Shown here: positions 36,622 to 45,702 of the stretch, one piece after another
Layout: the number at the start of each line of letters is the position of its first letter
Position numbering within the stretch: the stretch's first letter is position 1
Assembly: GCF_910585425.1 (NCBI RefSeq)
Contig: NZ_CAJUCP010000019.1
Location: forward strand, 1 to 64,000
Direction: 5' to 3'
DNA: 64,000 nucleotides
Source of the DNA: an uncultured Acetatifactor sp.
GTDB taxonomy: Bacteria > Bacillota > Clostridia > Lachnospirales > Lachnospiraceae
Translations under genes and position numbers: made by a program
Notes under the pieces: generated by a model
What the model was told of the DNA's origin: nothing
The model's input: the letters and a program-made list of their open reading frames with translations, nothing else
The model's database searches: none

Positions 36622-37644
36622 CTACGCTCTGAACGCTTCATATATGTCGTTCAGCAATATGCCCTCAGGGTCGCAGCCGTATTCCCAGAACATGATGCCG
36701 CCCAGCCCTTTTTCCCTGACATAGTCTGCCTTGATCCGTAGGCTCTCCCCATCGTCATAGCTGATGAAGCAGTCTCCGTTGAAGAGATAGGGAGCCTTGC
36801 CCGCATCATCCCAATAGCGTTTGTAGCCGTTCTTGTCTATGTAGTCCCGTGCAAGCTCCCGGTATCCCGGGCCGCCCATTCCCACCGTTCCGGCTTCCCT
36901 GCCCAGACCGTCTCCGCCGCCCTTTACCTCTTTCCAGAGCCTTGCGTAAAAAGGTACGCCCACTATCAGCTTCTCAGCCGGCACGCCTGCCTCCAGGAAC
37001 GCTTTCACCGCCTTGTCCACGCATACGTCGAATAGATTGGTCGTCCCGGGATACAGGGAGGCGTGATGCCCCGTCACTTTGACGAAGCCGCCCTGGAGAT
37101 CATAGGTCATCAGCTGTACATAGTCCAGATATTCCTGCGCCTGCGCCATGTCCGTATGCAGGGTAAAATAAGTGTCTCCCCCTGCGGCGATGGTGAGCAT
37201 CCTGCCGCTTCCCAGGGCGTCCAGCTCCTGACGCAGTTTCGCCAGGAACAATGTGAAGTTCTCCTTGTCCCGCATATCGGCCGCGATTCCCGCAAGGGCG
37301 AAGCAGGGATACTCCCAGTCGATGTCTATGCCGTCCAGCTTATACGCCGCCACCAGCGCGGCCGCGCTCTTTGCCGCCTTCTCCCGGGTGTCCTCCGTCA
37401 TGGCTGCCTGCGAGAAGCCGTCCGCGCTCCAGCCTCCGATGGAAAGGATGATTTTGATTTCCGGATGGATCCTGCGGATGCGCTCCAGATCCTTCTCCTT
37501 TCCCGCGCCTTCCTCCCATATAGTTTCTTTATCCCGGATATGCCCAAACGCAATATTGATTACATCCAGCTTTCTGATGTCCTCCTCCCGCATTTGACCC
37601 AGATTTCTGGTCCCTACATAGCCGATCACTTTCTTCTCATTCAT
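36622..37644 (-). CDS. GH18 glycosidase (chitinase-like), cytoplasmic
   Basis: 340 residues from the ATG at 37644, chosen because AGGAGG lies 9 nt upstream (two earlier in-frame ATGs are too close to it or lack a site). The GH18 catalytic motif DGIDIDWE spans 104-111 with acid Glu111. ILSIGGWSADGFSQ is the second conserved barrel strand, and the C-terminal FWEYGCDPEG contains the conserved barrel-8 Trp. No signal peptide, carbohydrate-binding module or LysM, so it likely trims imported chito-oligosaccharides or N-glycan pieces. Alone in its transcript, with a promoter at 37689-37717. Confidence 0.87.
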   Translation of the reverse strand: MNEKKVIGYVGTRNLGQMREEDIRKLDVINIAFGHIRDKETIWEEGAGKEKDLERIRRIHPEIKIILSIGGWSADGFSQAAMTEDTREKAAKSAAALVAAYKLDGIDIDWEYPCFALAGIAADMRDKENFTLFLAKLRQELDALGSGRMLTIAAGGDTYFTLHTDMAQAQEYLDYVQLMTYDLQGGFVKVTGHHASLYPGTTNLFDVCVDKAVKAFLEAGVPAEKLIVGVPFYARLWKEVKGGGDGLGREAGTVGMGGPGYRELARDYIDKNGYKRYWDDAGKAPYLFNGDCFISYDDGESLRIKADYVREKGLGGIMFWEYGCDPEGILLNDIYEAFRA

Positions 37645-37688
37645 TGCCATCAACCTCCTCTTTCTGACCATTCTGTAGTATCTCTTTA

Positions 37689-37717
37689 AATATAATTACG
37701 TTTTTGAAGAATGTCAA
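37689..37717 (-). promoter_or_regulatory. Sigma-A promoter of the GH18 gene
   Basis: Minus-strand TTGACA (37712-37717), 17-nt spacer, TATATT (37689-37694), 45 nt upstream of the start codon. Confidence 0.75.
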
Positions 37718-37765
37718 CCAAAAAGACAGCCTTTCCGAAAAATATCCGGTCCGGCTGTCCTTTTG
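37718..37765 (-). terminator. Intrinsic terminator after the repeat lipoprotein gene
   Basis: On the minus strand AAAAGGACAGCC pairs with GGCTGTCTTTTT, followed by TGG. It lies 36 nt past the stop and abuts the GH18 promoter. Confidence 0.8.
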
Positions 37766-37800
37766 ATAGATTTTTACCCGATTTACATCGGCTTGTCTGA

Positions 37801-38775
37801 CTATTCCGCCGTCTTCACAGAGGTGATATGGGGATTGACGCCCTCGTACCAGTACAGGAAGCCTTCCATGTCGATCTTGTCCCCGATGTTCAGCCCCTGC
37901 ACTGCCTTGTATACATCAGTGCTGCTGTCGCACAGGTAGGACTCCACGGTGAAGGTATATGTATTGCCGTTCAGGGAGACATTGAAGTACAGGTCGTCGC
38001 CCTCCTGGCCGGAGCCGTCCCAGTTGTACAGGAACGCCACATCATTCCCGTCCGCGTCCTTGATATTATTGCCGTCCGCATCCTTGCAGGGCTCTACGGT
38101 CATGCCCTTGAATGCCACGAACTTGTTCTGATGCTTGATCAGGTCGTCGCTTCCCAGCAGGGAGGTGACGTCCTCCACAGGCGCTATGTAGTTCCCCTCC
38201 AGGATTTCAAAGGTAGCTCCCTCGGCGATCTCCACCTCACCGGACCACTCGGTCTTATAGCCTGTGACCTTGATCTTGGTGCCGGGAACCAGCTTCTCGT
38301 AGTCCTCTTCGGAGCAGACCATGTTGTACACGAAATAAGCGCCGTCCTTGTCCTGGGTGTAAACGGTTGCCTTATCCTCCCACCAGGACTGCTTAGCCTG
38401 AACATATGTCTCGATTACGACTTCGGACTCCAGAGCGGCCGCATCATATTCCGCATAGGTCATGACGCCTTCGGATTTTGCCTCCGCACCTTCCGCTCCT
38501 TCCGTACCGGCCTCAGAGCCTTCCTCACTGGCCTCAGAGCTGTCCTGGGCTTCGGACTCCCCTTCGGCTTCGGAGCTATCCTGAGCTTCAGACTCCTGGC
38601 TGGCGTCAGCTTCGGAGCTGTCCTGAGCTTCGGACTCCTCTTCTGTGCTGGCTTCGGAGCTGTCCTGGACTTCGGAATTCACATCAGAGCTGCCCTGGGA
38701 ATCACCCTCAGAGCCGCAGGCCGCACATGTGAACACCAGCGCGGCAGTCAACAGCAACGTTGAAAACTTTTTCAT
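37801..38775 (-). CDS. Lipoprotein with Ser/Glu repeat linker and OB-like domains
   Basis: 324 residues. The lipoprotein signal ends in CAACG (Cys20). Residues 25-100 are a low-complexity linker of about five repeats of the type SEAQDSSEA, highly acidic, which would act as a stalk across the cell wall. The remaining 220 residues show two similar beta-rich halves: VIETYVQAKQSWWEDKATVYTQD with GTKIKVTGYKTEWSGEVEI, then KFVAFKGMTVEP with GDKIDMEGFLYWYEG. They suggest two OB-fold modules. Nothing indicates catalysis. The repeat DNA (38490-38700) is prone to length variation. Function unknown. Confidence 0.75.
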   Translation of the reverse strand: MKKFSTLLLTAALVFTCAACGSEGDSQGSSDVNSEVQDSSEASTEEESEAQDSSEADASQESEAQDSSEAEGESEAQDSSEASEEGSEAGTEGAEGAEAKSEGVMTYAEYDAAALESEVVIETYVQAKQSWWEDKATVYTQDKDGAYFVYNMVCSEEDYEKLVPGTKIKVTGYKTEWSGEVEIAEGATFEILEGNYIAPVEDVTSLLGSDDLIKHQNKFVAFKGMTVEPCKDADGNNIKDADGNDVAFLYNWDGSGQEGDDLYFNVSLNGNTYTFTVESYLCDSSTDVYKAVQGLNIGDKIDMEGFLYWYEGVNPHITSVKTAE

Positions 38776-38893
38776 ATCTCATCCTCCTTTTTAAAGAACA
38801 CTGCCTTACAGCGATGCGCTCCGCGGCATGCCCTTCTGCGTATTATGACGGAAAAAAGACCTGTTCTTTTTCCATCATCAATACTTGAAAATT

Positions 38894-38921
38894 ATTATAC
38901 AAGATTTCTTTGATAAATCAA
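38894..38921 (-). promoter_or_regulatory. Putative promoter of the repeat lipoprotein gene
   Basis: Minus-strand TTGATT (38916-38921), 16-nt spacer, TATAAT (38894-38899). It lies in the 385-nt gap 38776-39160, whose left part is an unremarkable leader and whose right part carries the pgi terminator. Confidence 0.5.
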
Positions 38922-39034
38922 TAGTCAAAAGTGATAGTTATTTTATACTATCCCGTATTTTCCCGGCACAATATACAAAGCCGAAATCCATCGGAGCCTG
39001 ATAGCAGACGGGGAAGATAAGACAGAAAAGGCGG

Positions 39035-39088
39035 AAAAAAGGAAGCTGCCGCCTCCCGGATTTCCACCCGTTCCGGCCGCAGCTTCCC
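39035..39088 (-). terminator. Intrinsic terminator of pgi
   Basis: On the minus strand GGAAGCTGCGGCC pairs with GGCGGCAGCTTCC, followed by TTTTTT, about 70 nt past the pgi stop. Confidence 0.82.
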
Positions 39089-39160
39089 ACGCCTTACAAC
39101 AATACGCTATACGATAATACATTACAAGAAATACCGTTACCCGTCAATCCTTTGCCCTGC

Positions 39161-40741
39161 TCAAATATCCAGCAGATCGCTGTATGCCTTCAACGCGCCG
39201 TCCGTGTCATGGGCCAGCACCTTCTTGGCCAGGACCTTGCCGAGCTGCACGCCCTCCTGGTCGAAGCTGTTGATGTTCCACACGAATCCCTGATACATGA
39301 CCTTGTTCTCGAAATGGGACAGGAGCGCGCCCAGGGCCTGGGGGGTCAGCTGCTCTCCCGCGATGATGCTGGAGGGACGTCCGCCCGCAAAGTTCTTGTT
39401 GCGGTTCTCGTCCGCCTTGCCGCAGGCGAAGGCCACGATCTGGGCCGCCACATTGGCGCAGAGCTTCTGCTGGCTGGTGCTGTCCTGGATCACCACGTCC
39501 CGCTCCATCTGGTTCTTCCGGAAGCCCACGAACTGCAGGGGGATGATGTCCGTGCCCTGGTGCAGGAGCTGGTAGAAGGAATGCTGGCCGTTGGTGCCGG
39601 GCTCGCCGAAGATCACGGGGCCTGTGGAATACTCCACCGGCTCGCCGAAGCGGTTCACGGACTTGCCGTTGGACTCCATGTCAAGCTGCTGCAGATGGGC
39701 CGGGAAGCGGCTCAGGGCCTGGGAGTAAGGCAGCACGGCCGTATTCTGGTAGCCCAGCACATTGCGCTCATAGACGCCGATCAGGGCGTCCAGCATGGCA
39801 GGGTTCGCCAGGATATCCTTATTGCAGGCAAGCTTGTCTTCCTCCGCCGCTCCCTCCAGGAACCGGGCGAAGACTTCCGGGCCAAAGGCCAGGGACAGGA
39901 CTGCGCCGCCCACGCCGGAGGTGGAGGAGAACCGGCCGCCGATATAGTCGTCCATGAAGAATGCGGCCAGATAATCGTCGCTCTTCGCCAAAGGAGAGGT
40001 CTCGCTGGTGACGGCGATCATATGCCTGGAGGCGTCCAGTCCGGCGTTCTTCAGAGCGTCCTTCACGAAGGACTCATTGGTCAGGGTCTCCAGAGTGGTG
40101 CCGGATTTGGACACCAGCACGAAAAGGGAGCGCTCCACGTCAATGGTGTTCAGCACTGCCGCCGCGTCGTCGGGATCCACATTGCTGATGAACCTGGCTT
40201 CCATCTTAAAGGTGCCGTTCACCCTGGCCCAGTTCTCCAGAGCAAGGTACATGGCGCGGGGGCCCAGGTCGCTGCCGCCGATGCCGATCTGCACCACAGT
40301 GGTGAATTTCTCCCCTGCGGCATTGGTGATCTCGCCGCTGTGGACTTTGTTCGCCAGCTCCGCAATCTTTTTCTGCTGCTCCACATAGAAGCCGCGCTTG
40401 TCCACGCCGTCGGCCACAACGGCCTCCCCCAACTGCCCTCTCGTCAGATGATGGAGCACCATGCGCTTCTCGCCGGTGTTGATCACTTCTCCATTGTAGA
40501 GAGCTTCGAACTTCTCCACGAGCTGCATCTCCTCCGCCAGCTTGGCGAAAGTCTCCAGGGCCTTGTCATCCACCTGCTTTGCCGCATAGTTGAACGCCAG
40601 ACCGGCCGCCATGGGAACGCTGTACTTCTTCACGCGCTCCGCGCCGCCCTCTCCGGCCATGGCCTCCGTCAGATTTACAGGAGCCACCTTCAGCAGTTCC
40701 TGATATGCGGAAACAGTATCCAGATTTTTCCAGGTAATCAT
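39161..40741 (-). CDS. pgi: Glucose-6-phosphate isomerase
   Basis: A 526-residue cytoplasmic enzyme that interconverts glucose 6-phosphate and fructose 6-phosphate. Conserved blocks GIGGSDLGPRAMYLAL, VSKSGTTLETLTNE and GGRFSSTSGVGG are present, as are the PGI signature regions around GEPGTNGQHSFYQLLHQG and the C-terminal FDQEGVQLGKVLAKK. The length fits the long bacterial/eukaryotic type, not the 450-residue Bacillus type. Single-gene transcript with its own terminator. The start at 40741 follows AAAGGAGGGAATCA. It connects to the sugar locus only through central metabolism. Confidence 0.95.
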   Translation of the reverse strand: MITWKNLDTVSAYQELLKVAPVNLTEAMAGEGGAERVKKYSVPMAAGLAFNYAAKQVDDKALETFAKLAEEMQLVEKFEALYNGEVINTGEKRMVLHHLTRGQLGEAVVADGVDKRGFYVEQQKKIAELANKVHSGEITNAAGEKFTTVVQIGIGGSDLGPRAMYLALENWARVNGTFKMEARFISNVDPDDAAAVLNTIDVERSLFVLVSKSGTTLETLTNESFVKDALKNAGLDASRHMIAVTSETSPLAKSDDYLAAFFMDDYIGGRFSSTSGVGGAVLSLAFGPEVFARFLEGAAEEDKLACNKDILANPAMLDALIGVYERNVLGYQNTAVLPYSQALSRFPAHLQQLDMESNGKSVNRFGEPVEYSTGPVIFGEPGTNGQHSFYQLLHQGTDIIPLQFVGFRKNQMERDVVIQDSTSQQKLCANVAAQIVAFACGKADENRNKNFAGGRPSSIIAGEQLTPQALGALLSHFENKVMYQGFVWNINSFDQEGVQLGKVLAKKVLAHDTDGALKAYSDLLDI

Positions 40742-40835
40742 GAATTGATTCCCTCCTTTATTTTAATATATTATATAGCATGGACATCCCCCCGGGATTT
40801 CATGGCCGGGAGCATGGCCATGGCATATTATCGAA

Positions 40836-42467
40836 CTATCGTTCTTTTTTCTTTGCCCTGTAAAATACAATATAGGCAAGCATCAGCGCCCAGGCTCCGG
40901 CCAGCGCCGACAGAAGCAGCACCGCAGGCCCGGGAAGCGGCCCCAGGTCGGATTTCCCCTCCTTGGAGGAGCCCTGCTGTTGCTCCAACTGGTCCAAATG
41001 GTGCCGGGAGGCCATGTCGCTGTAAAGCTTCTCGTAGTAGGCGTCATCCACTGTCTGGGAGCGCCGGATGGATTTCACTGTCTCCTCGATCAACTGCCCC
41101 GCGGCATCCCGCAGGGAGGCCGATCCGTTGAACACAGGCGTCACAAAGGTATGGTCCACATTCTCCAGCAGAAGCTTCGTGGCCTTGATCTTCACCTCGT
41201 AGTGGAGGGCATTGTCCTCGCCGCAGCCTGACAGGTACTCCTGATACTCCGGGGATTCCTGGGCCCTGGAGGTCACGGGCACATACCCTTCCGTCTCCGC
41301 ATAGGCAATCTGCACCTCATTGGTCAGCAGATACTGGGTGAACAGCCATGAGGCCAGCACCTCCTGGGGATCCTCCTTGTTGAAGACGCAGACCGACGGG
41401 CCCTGGGATATCATCTGCGGATTCGACGTGTCGAACTGGGGGATGGCCATGACCTCCGTCTCGAATTCTACCAGCTTGTCGGCGCTGATGTCTATCAGGG
41501 GCGCATCGCTTCCCATCCAGGTAGCCCCTGCCGTGGAGTCGATGGCGAAGATGCACTGCCCCGCGTTCAGGAAGTTGGCCGGGTAGCTGGAAATCTTGAA
41601 GGTGGAGAAGGCTCCGGTCCTGGTGTGCGCCGCTATGGTCTCCAGCAGCTCCTTCGTGTCGTCGGAGAAGAGCAGAATCTCCCCCTCCTCGGTGGAATAG
41701 CCCGCGCCTTTCTGCCGGATCTGCTGTATCATCATGTTGTCGGTGGATTTATAGATGAAGGGAATCATCACATCCTGGCCGTTCACCAGGTAGTTCCCCT
41801 CCTCGTCCATGGCCATGGCGGCCTCGGAGACCTCCCAGACGAAATCCCATGTAAGAGTATCCGGCAGTTCGTATCCCAGCTTTTCCACATAGGTCTTGTT
41901 GATATAGCAGCTTTCCGTGGAGCGCATGTAGGGTATGGCGTAATAATGGCCGCCAAAGGCGCATTCCTCCAGAAACTGAGGGATGATCTCCTCCCTGGAA
42001 GGGGCATCGAAGCGGACTTCGCTGCCCCCCAGGCCGTATCTGTCGTCATCGAACAATCCCTCCAGCGGGACCACCTGGTTGACGCCCGTCAGATAGGTGG
42101 CGATATGGTCCGGATAAGTGATGCACACATTGGGCGTGGTATTGGTGGCGATGTTCGTTATCACATCGTTATAGATTTTCCCATAATCCGTGTAAAGGCG
42201 CAGGTTCACCCTGATATTGGGGTACAGCTCCTGGAAATCGGCGATGGCCTGTTCGTATATGGCCGTCTGGGTCTTGTTCGTATCGTTCTTGGCCCAGAAG
42301 GTGATTTCATGCTCTCTCCCCGCGTCAAAGGACTCCGGAATGGCGAAAGCGTCCAGCCCCTTGGATCCGTGGCAGCCGGTGAGCAGGAACACACAGCCCA
42401 TGAGAGCCGCCAGAAGCGGGAGGAAAGGGCCCTTTGCACTGTGGCTCCTCTTCTCTTCCTTGTTCAT
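40836..42467 (-). CDS. Sugar-binding lipoprotein with a C-terminal membrane anchor
   Basis: 543 residues. Lipobox LLTGC gives lipid Cys32. A type-1 extracellular binding domain (about 50-470) has AGREHEITFWAKNDTNKTQ near the start. Unusually, a Ser/Lys-rich linker and a hydrophobic helix PAVLLLSALAGAWALMLAYIVFY end the protein, followed by RAKKKER. Both ends are thus predicted to be in the membrane, which would keep the binding domain close to the permeases. The start overlaps the MalG-type permease stop by 4 nt (ATGA), so they are translationally coupled. It belongs to the MalF/MalG importer at 42464-44323. Confidence 0.85.
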   Translation of the reverse strand: MNKEEKRSHSAKGPFLPLLAALMGCVFLLTGCHGSKGLDAFAIPESFDAGREHEITFWAKNDTNKTQTAIYEQAIADFQELYPNIRVNLRLYTDYGKIYNDVITNIATNTTPNVCITYPDHIATYLTGVNQVVPLEGLFDDDRYGLGGSEVRFDAPSREEIIPQFLEECAFGGHYYAIPYMRSTESCYINKTYVEKLGYELPDTLTWDFVWEVSEAAMAMDEEGNYLVNGQDVMIPFIYKSTDNMMIQQIRQKGAGYSTEEGEILLFSDDTKELLETIAAHTRTGAFSTFKISSYPANFLNAGQCIFAIDSTAGATWMGSDAPLIDISADKLVEFETEVMAIPQFDTSNPQMISQGPSVCVFNKEDPQEVLASWLFTQYLLTNEVQIAYAETEGYVPVTSRAQESPEYQEYLSGCGEDNALHYEVKIKATKLLLENVDHTFVTPVFNGSASLRDAAGQLIEETVKSIRRSQTVDDAYYEKLYSDMASRHHLDQLEQQQGSSKEGKSDLGPLPGPAVLLLSALAGAWALMLAYIVFYRAKKKER

Positions 42468-43324
42468 CCCTTGGTCCCTCCTCTCGATACGCCTGCCATG
42501 ATCTTCTTGTGGAAAATCAAAAACAACACAATCAGGGGCAGCGAAATCACCACCACTGCCGCCATCATGGCCGGTATGTTCTCGCGGCCGAAGCCGTTCT
42601 CCCGGATTTCCTGGATGCCGTTGGAGACCAGGTAATAGGCCTCGTCATCCGTGATCAGCCTGGGCCACACGTAGGAATTCCAGCATTCTATCACCTTCAG
42701 GATCGTCACGGTGATCAGTGTGGGCCTGGATATGGGCACCAGGACCTTCAGCAGATACTTCATATCCGAAGTGCCGTCCACCTTGGCCGCTTTATACAGG
42801 CTGTCCGGCACCTGCTCGAAATTCTCCTTCAGCAGATAGATATAGAAGACGGAGGTGACGGACGGCAGTATGAGTCCCTGAAAGGTATTGCGCATGTCCA
42901 GGTTGGTGATGGTCACGAAATTTGTGATGATCACCAGCTCGTTGGGAATCATCATCAGGGACAGGAACAGGAGGAAAGCCCCATTCCGCCCCCGGAACTC
43001 CAGCCTGGCAAAGGCGAAGGCCGCCAGAGTGATCACCACAATCATGACAGCCGTGGTCAGCAGGGTGAAGATGACCGTATTTACGAAATAGCGTGCAAGA
43101 GGAACCGTCGTAAAGGCATCCACGTAATTTTGCAGCGTCGGCGACAGGGTGAAGAATTTCGGGATGCTTTCCGAGTTATATGCGCCGTAGCTCTTCACGG
43201 ATGTCAGTATCATCCAGTAAAAGGGGAACAGCACGATGACGGCCCATATAATCAGGAAGAAATAGGTGATGGCGCCGGCCGTCCTCCTCTGCCTCTTATA
43301 ATCATTTTTCCTTGTCCGGTTCAT
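42464..43324 (-). CDS. Sugar ABC transporter permease, MalG type
   Basis: A 286-residue permease with six helices. The EAA loop FEQVPDSLYKAAKVDGTSDMKYLLKVLVPIS faces the ATPase. The open frame starts earlier, but the ATG at 43324 has AGGAGG at 8 nt. It is followed without gap by the binding protein gene and preceded by the MalF-type permease, so the three form one operon. Confidence 0.92.
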   Translation of the reverse strand: MNRTRKNDYKRQRRTAGAITYFFLIIWAVIVLFPFYWMILTSVKSYGAYNSESIPKFFTLSPTLQNYVDAFTTVPLARYFVNTVIFTLLTTAVMIVVITLAAFAFARLEFRGRNGAFLLFLSLMMIPNELVIITNFVTITNLDMRNTFQGLILPSVTSVFYIYLLKENFEQVPDSLYKAAKVDGTSDMKYLLKVLVPISRPTLITVTILKVIECWNSYVWPRLITDDEAYYLVSNGIQEIRENGFGRENIPAMMAAVVVISLPLIVLFLIFHKKIMAGVSRGGTKG

Positions 43325-43381
43325 TTCCATAGCCTCCTGTCTCCCATCTGACCCTGTTCCCTGAAAGTATGCCAAAAGGTA

Positions 43382-44323
43382 TCAATAGTGCACGTTTTTC
43401 CTGCCGATCAGCAGATTGACGCAGGTAATCGTGAGAACAATGGCGAACAGGATGATAGCTGCCGCCGATGCATAGGACGGATAGCCGCCGCTGTCTCCGT
43501 ACAGCATGTCGTATACATAGCCCACTATGGTATTCATCCCAGCCGCGTTCAGATTCGTGCCGAACAATGCCACGGCATCGCTGTATGCCTTGAAGGCCCC
43601 GATGAAGCCCGTGATGACCAGGTAGAAGATCATGGGCGATATCATGGGCAAAGTGATCCGCATGAAGGTACGGAATTTTGATGTGCCGTCCACCCTGGCC
43701 GCTTTGTAATAGTCCTGGTTGACGGAAGCCAGCGCGCTGGTGAGGATCAGGATCTTGAAAGGCATCACCACCCAAATGGTATAAAGGCACAGCACGAACA
43801 TCTTCGCCCAGTAGGGACCGTCGATGAAGTCCACAGATTCCCCGCCGAACCACTGGATGAGCAGGTTCACCAGACCGTCGGAATAAGCGGTTTTCTTGAA
43901 CAGGATCATGAATACCAGCCCCACCGCCAGGGTGTTGGTCACATAGGGCAGGAAGTAGATTGTCTGCAGGAGGTTCCGCAGCGGCTTTATGGAATCCAGC
44001 CCCACGGAGATCAGCAGGGCGATTCCCGTGGACAGGGGCACCGTGATGATCACCAGCAGGAAGGTATTCTTCAGGGCCTGCAGGAAATACGGATCGTGGA
44101 GCACATAGGAGTAATTGTAGGTCCCCGTGCCGAAATAGGTCTGGGACGCGGAATTGTAGCCCTCCTCAAAGGAATAGACGAACACGTCTATCAGTGGGTA
44201 CACCATGAAAAAACCGAGAAACAGGATTGCCGGCAGCAGGTACAGCCAGCCCTTCATGCTGTTGAAACGGGTCTTCCACGAGCCAGCCCCGGAATGCTTC
44301 CCTTCCATTTTCCGCTTGTCCAT
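43382..44323 (-). CDS. Sugar ABC transporter permease, MalF type
   Basis: A 313-residue permease with six helices. The EAA loop is ASVNQDYYKAARVDGTSKFRTFMRITLPMIS. The N-terminus is cytoplasmic and basic. It is the first gene of the importer operon and starts after TAGGAGCAAGAC. The ATPase gene lies 223 nt upstream and is probably transcribed separately. That gap is T-rich on the plus strand and I found no convincing promoter there. Confidence 0.92.
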   Translation of the reverse strand: MDKRKMEGKHSGAGSWKTRFNSMKGWLYLLPAILFLGFFMVYPLIDVFVYSFEEGYNSASQTYFGTGTYNYSYVLHDPYFLQALKNTFLLVIITVPLSTGIALLISVGLDSIKPLRNLLQTIYFLPYVTNTLAVGLVFMILFKKTAYSDGLVNLLIQWFGGESVDFIDGPYWAKMFVLCLYTIWVVMPFKILILTSALASVNQDYYKAARVDGTSKFRTFMRITLPMISPMIFYLVITGFIGAFKAYSDAVALFGTNLNAAGMNTIVGYVYDMLYGDSGGYPSYASAAAIILFAIVLTITCVNLLIGRKNVHY

Positions 44324-44546
44324 GTCTTGCTCCTATCTGTCCGTAGCGCCGGGTTGATATGGCCTGCACGCATTCATGGGGGGGCGCTGCGCGCTGCTAC
44401 GAACTCTTTTTCGTCATTTTCCGCCTTTTTTGACTTTTTATTTCTGCTTTTTCCCAAATTATTATTTTTCCTATATTCCACATGATTCTATGCGGTCTTT
44501 CGCATATCTCTCTGATTCCCGCGCTCTTCATGGGCTTAGGACAGCG

Positions 44547-45671
44547 TCAAAGCCGGGAAATCGCTGACGCGTCAAATTCTATCCGCTCTTCCGTCCTTCT
44601 GTCAAAGAGGAACACTTTGCCTGGCTTTAAGTCGAACCTGACCTGGCGGGCATCCATGGAGACTTCCGCCATGTTCTCCGACCCGATGATGGCCCGGATC
44701 GCAGGCGACAGGGAAGCGCTGTTGGCACAGACCATGCTGATATCGCGCCCCATGACCTCCACGCCGCTCAGCTCACAGCCAAAGGCCCCGCCCTTCCGCA
44801 GCAGGAATCCCTCGGGCCGGATGCCGGCATAGACAGGACCCTCGGCCGCTCCCTTTACCGGAAGGACCGCATCCTTACCAATGGTTAGCCAGCCGTCCTT
44901 CACCTGTCCCTCGAAGACATTGACAGGCGGGGTTCCCAGGAATTTCGCCACGAACAGATTCGCCGGGCTGTCGTAGACCTCCTGGGGCCTGCCGATCTGC
45001 TGCACCATGCCGTCCTTCATGACCACGATCATGTCGGAAATGCTCATGGCCTCCTCCTGATCGTGGGTCACGAAAATGGTGGTGATCCCGGTCTCTTTCT
45101 GAATCCGCTTGATCTCCTCCCTGGTCTGGAGCCTTAGGCGGGCGTCCAGGTTGGAAAGGGGCTCGTCCAGAAGCAGGACCCTTGGCCGCTTCACCAGGGC
45201 CCTGGCGATTGCCACCCGCTGCTGCTGGCCGCCGGAGAGCTCTCCGGGCCTGCGCTCCATCAGCTCGTCAATCTGCACCAGTCTGGCCGCATCCATGGCC
45301 TTCTCCAGCATTTCGGCTTTGGAGAGCTTATCCTTGCCCTTTAGGTTCTCCAGGGGAAAGAGGATGTTCTGCCTTACGGTGAGATGGGGGTACAGAGCGT
45401 AGTTCTGGAAGACCAGCCCGATGCCCCTGTGCTCCGGCGGAAGGCCTGTCACATCTTCCTCTCCGAAGAAGACCTGACCGCTGGTGGGCTTCTCCAGGCC
45501 GCTGATCAGGTTCAATGTGGTGCTCTTGCCGCAGCCCGATGGCCCCAGCAATCCAATCAGCTTGCCGTCCGGAATCTCGAAGTCGAAGTCGTTGACGGCT
45601 ATGACATCCGCTTTGTTCTTTTTGTCCCGGCCGGGGAATTTCTTCGTCAGATTCCGCAATACTACTTTCAT
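44547..45671 (-). CDS. MsmX/UgpC-type multisugar transporter ATPase
   Basis: A 374-residue ATPase. Walker A is GPSGCGKST, the signature LSGGQQQRVAIARAL and Walker B VLLLDEPLSNLDARLR. The C-terminal MalK-like regulatory/TOBE domain (about 240-374, with AGIRPEGFLL) identifies the sugar-importer family. In Firmicutes such ATPases serve several importers. Here it could power both the LplABC-like system (13-16.7 kb) and the MalFG-like system (40.8-44.3 kb), neither of which has its own ATPase gene. Start after CAAGGAGAAATATC. Confidence 0.92.
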   Translation of the reverse strand: MKVVLRNLTKKFPGRDKKNKADVIAVNDFDFEIPDGKLIGLLGPSGCGKSTTLNLISGLEKPTSGQVFFGEEDVTGLPPEHRGIGLVFQNYALYPHLTVRQNILFPLENLKGKDKLSKAEMLEKAMDAARLVQIDELMERRPGELSGGQQQRVAIARALVKRPRVLLLDEPLSNLDARLRLQTREEIKRIQKETGITTIFVTHDQEEAMSISDMIVVMKDGMVQQIGRPQEVYDSPANLFVAKFLGTPPVNVFEGQVKDGWLTIGKDAVLPVKGAAEGPVYAGIRPEGFLLRKGGAFGCELSGVEVMGRDISMVCANSASLSPAIRAIIGSENMAEVSMDARQVRFDLKPGKVFLFDRRTEERIEFDASAISRL

Positions 45672-45702
45672 GATATTTCTCCTTGTCTGTTTGGAGTTTT
45701 TT

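Noticed and set aside
39152..41131. 659-codon plus-strand open frame opposite pgi
   Set aside because: It lies antisense to a clear pgi gene. Long antisense frames are expected from the GC-rich codon use, and the translation has no recognisable domain.
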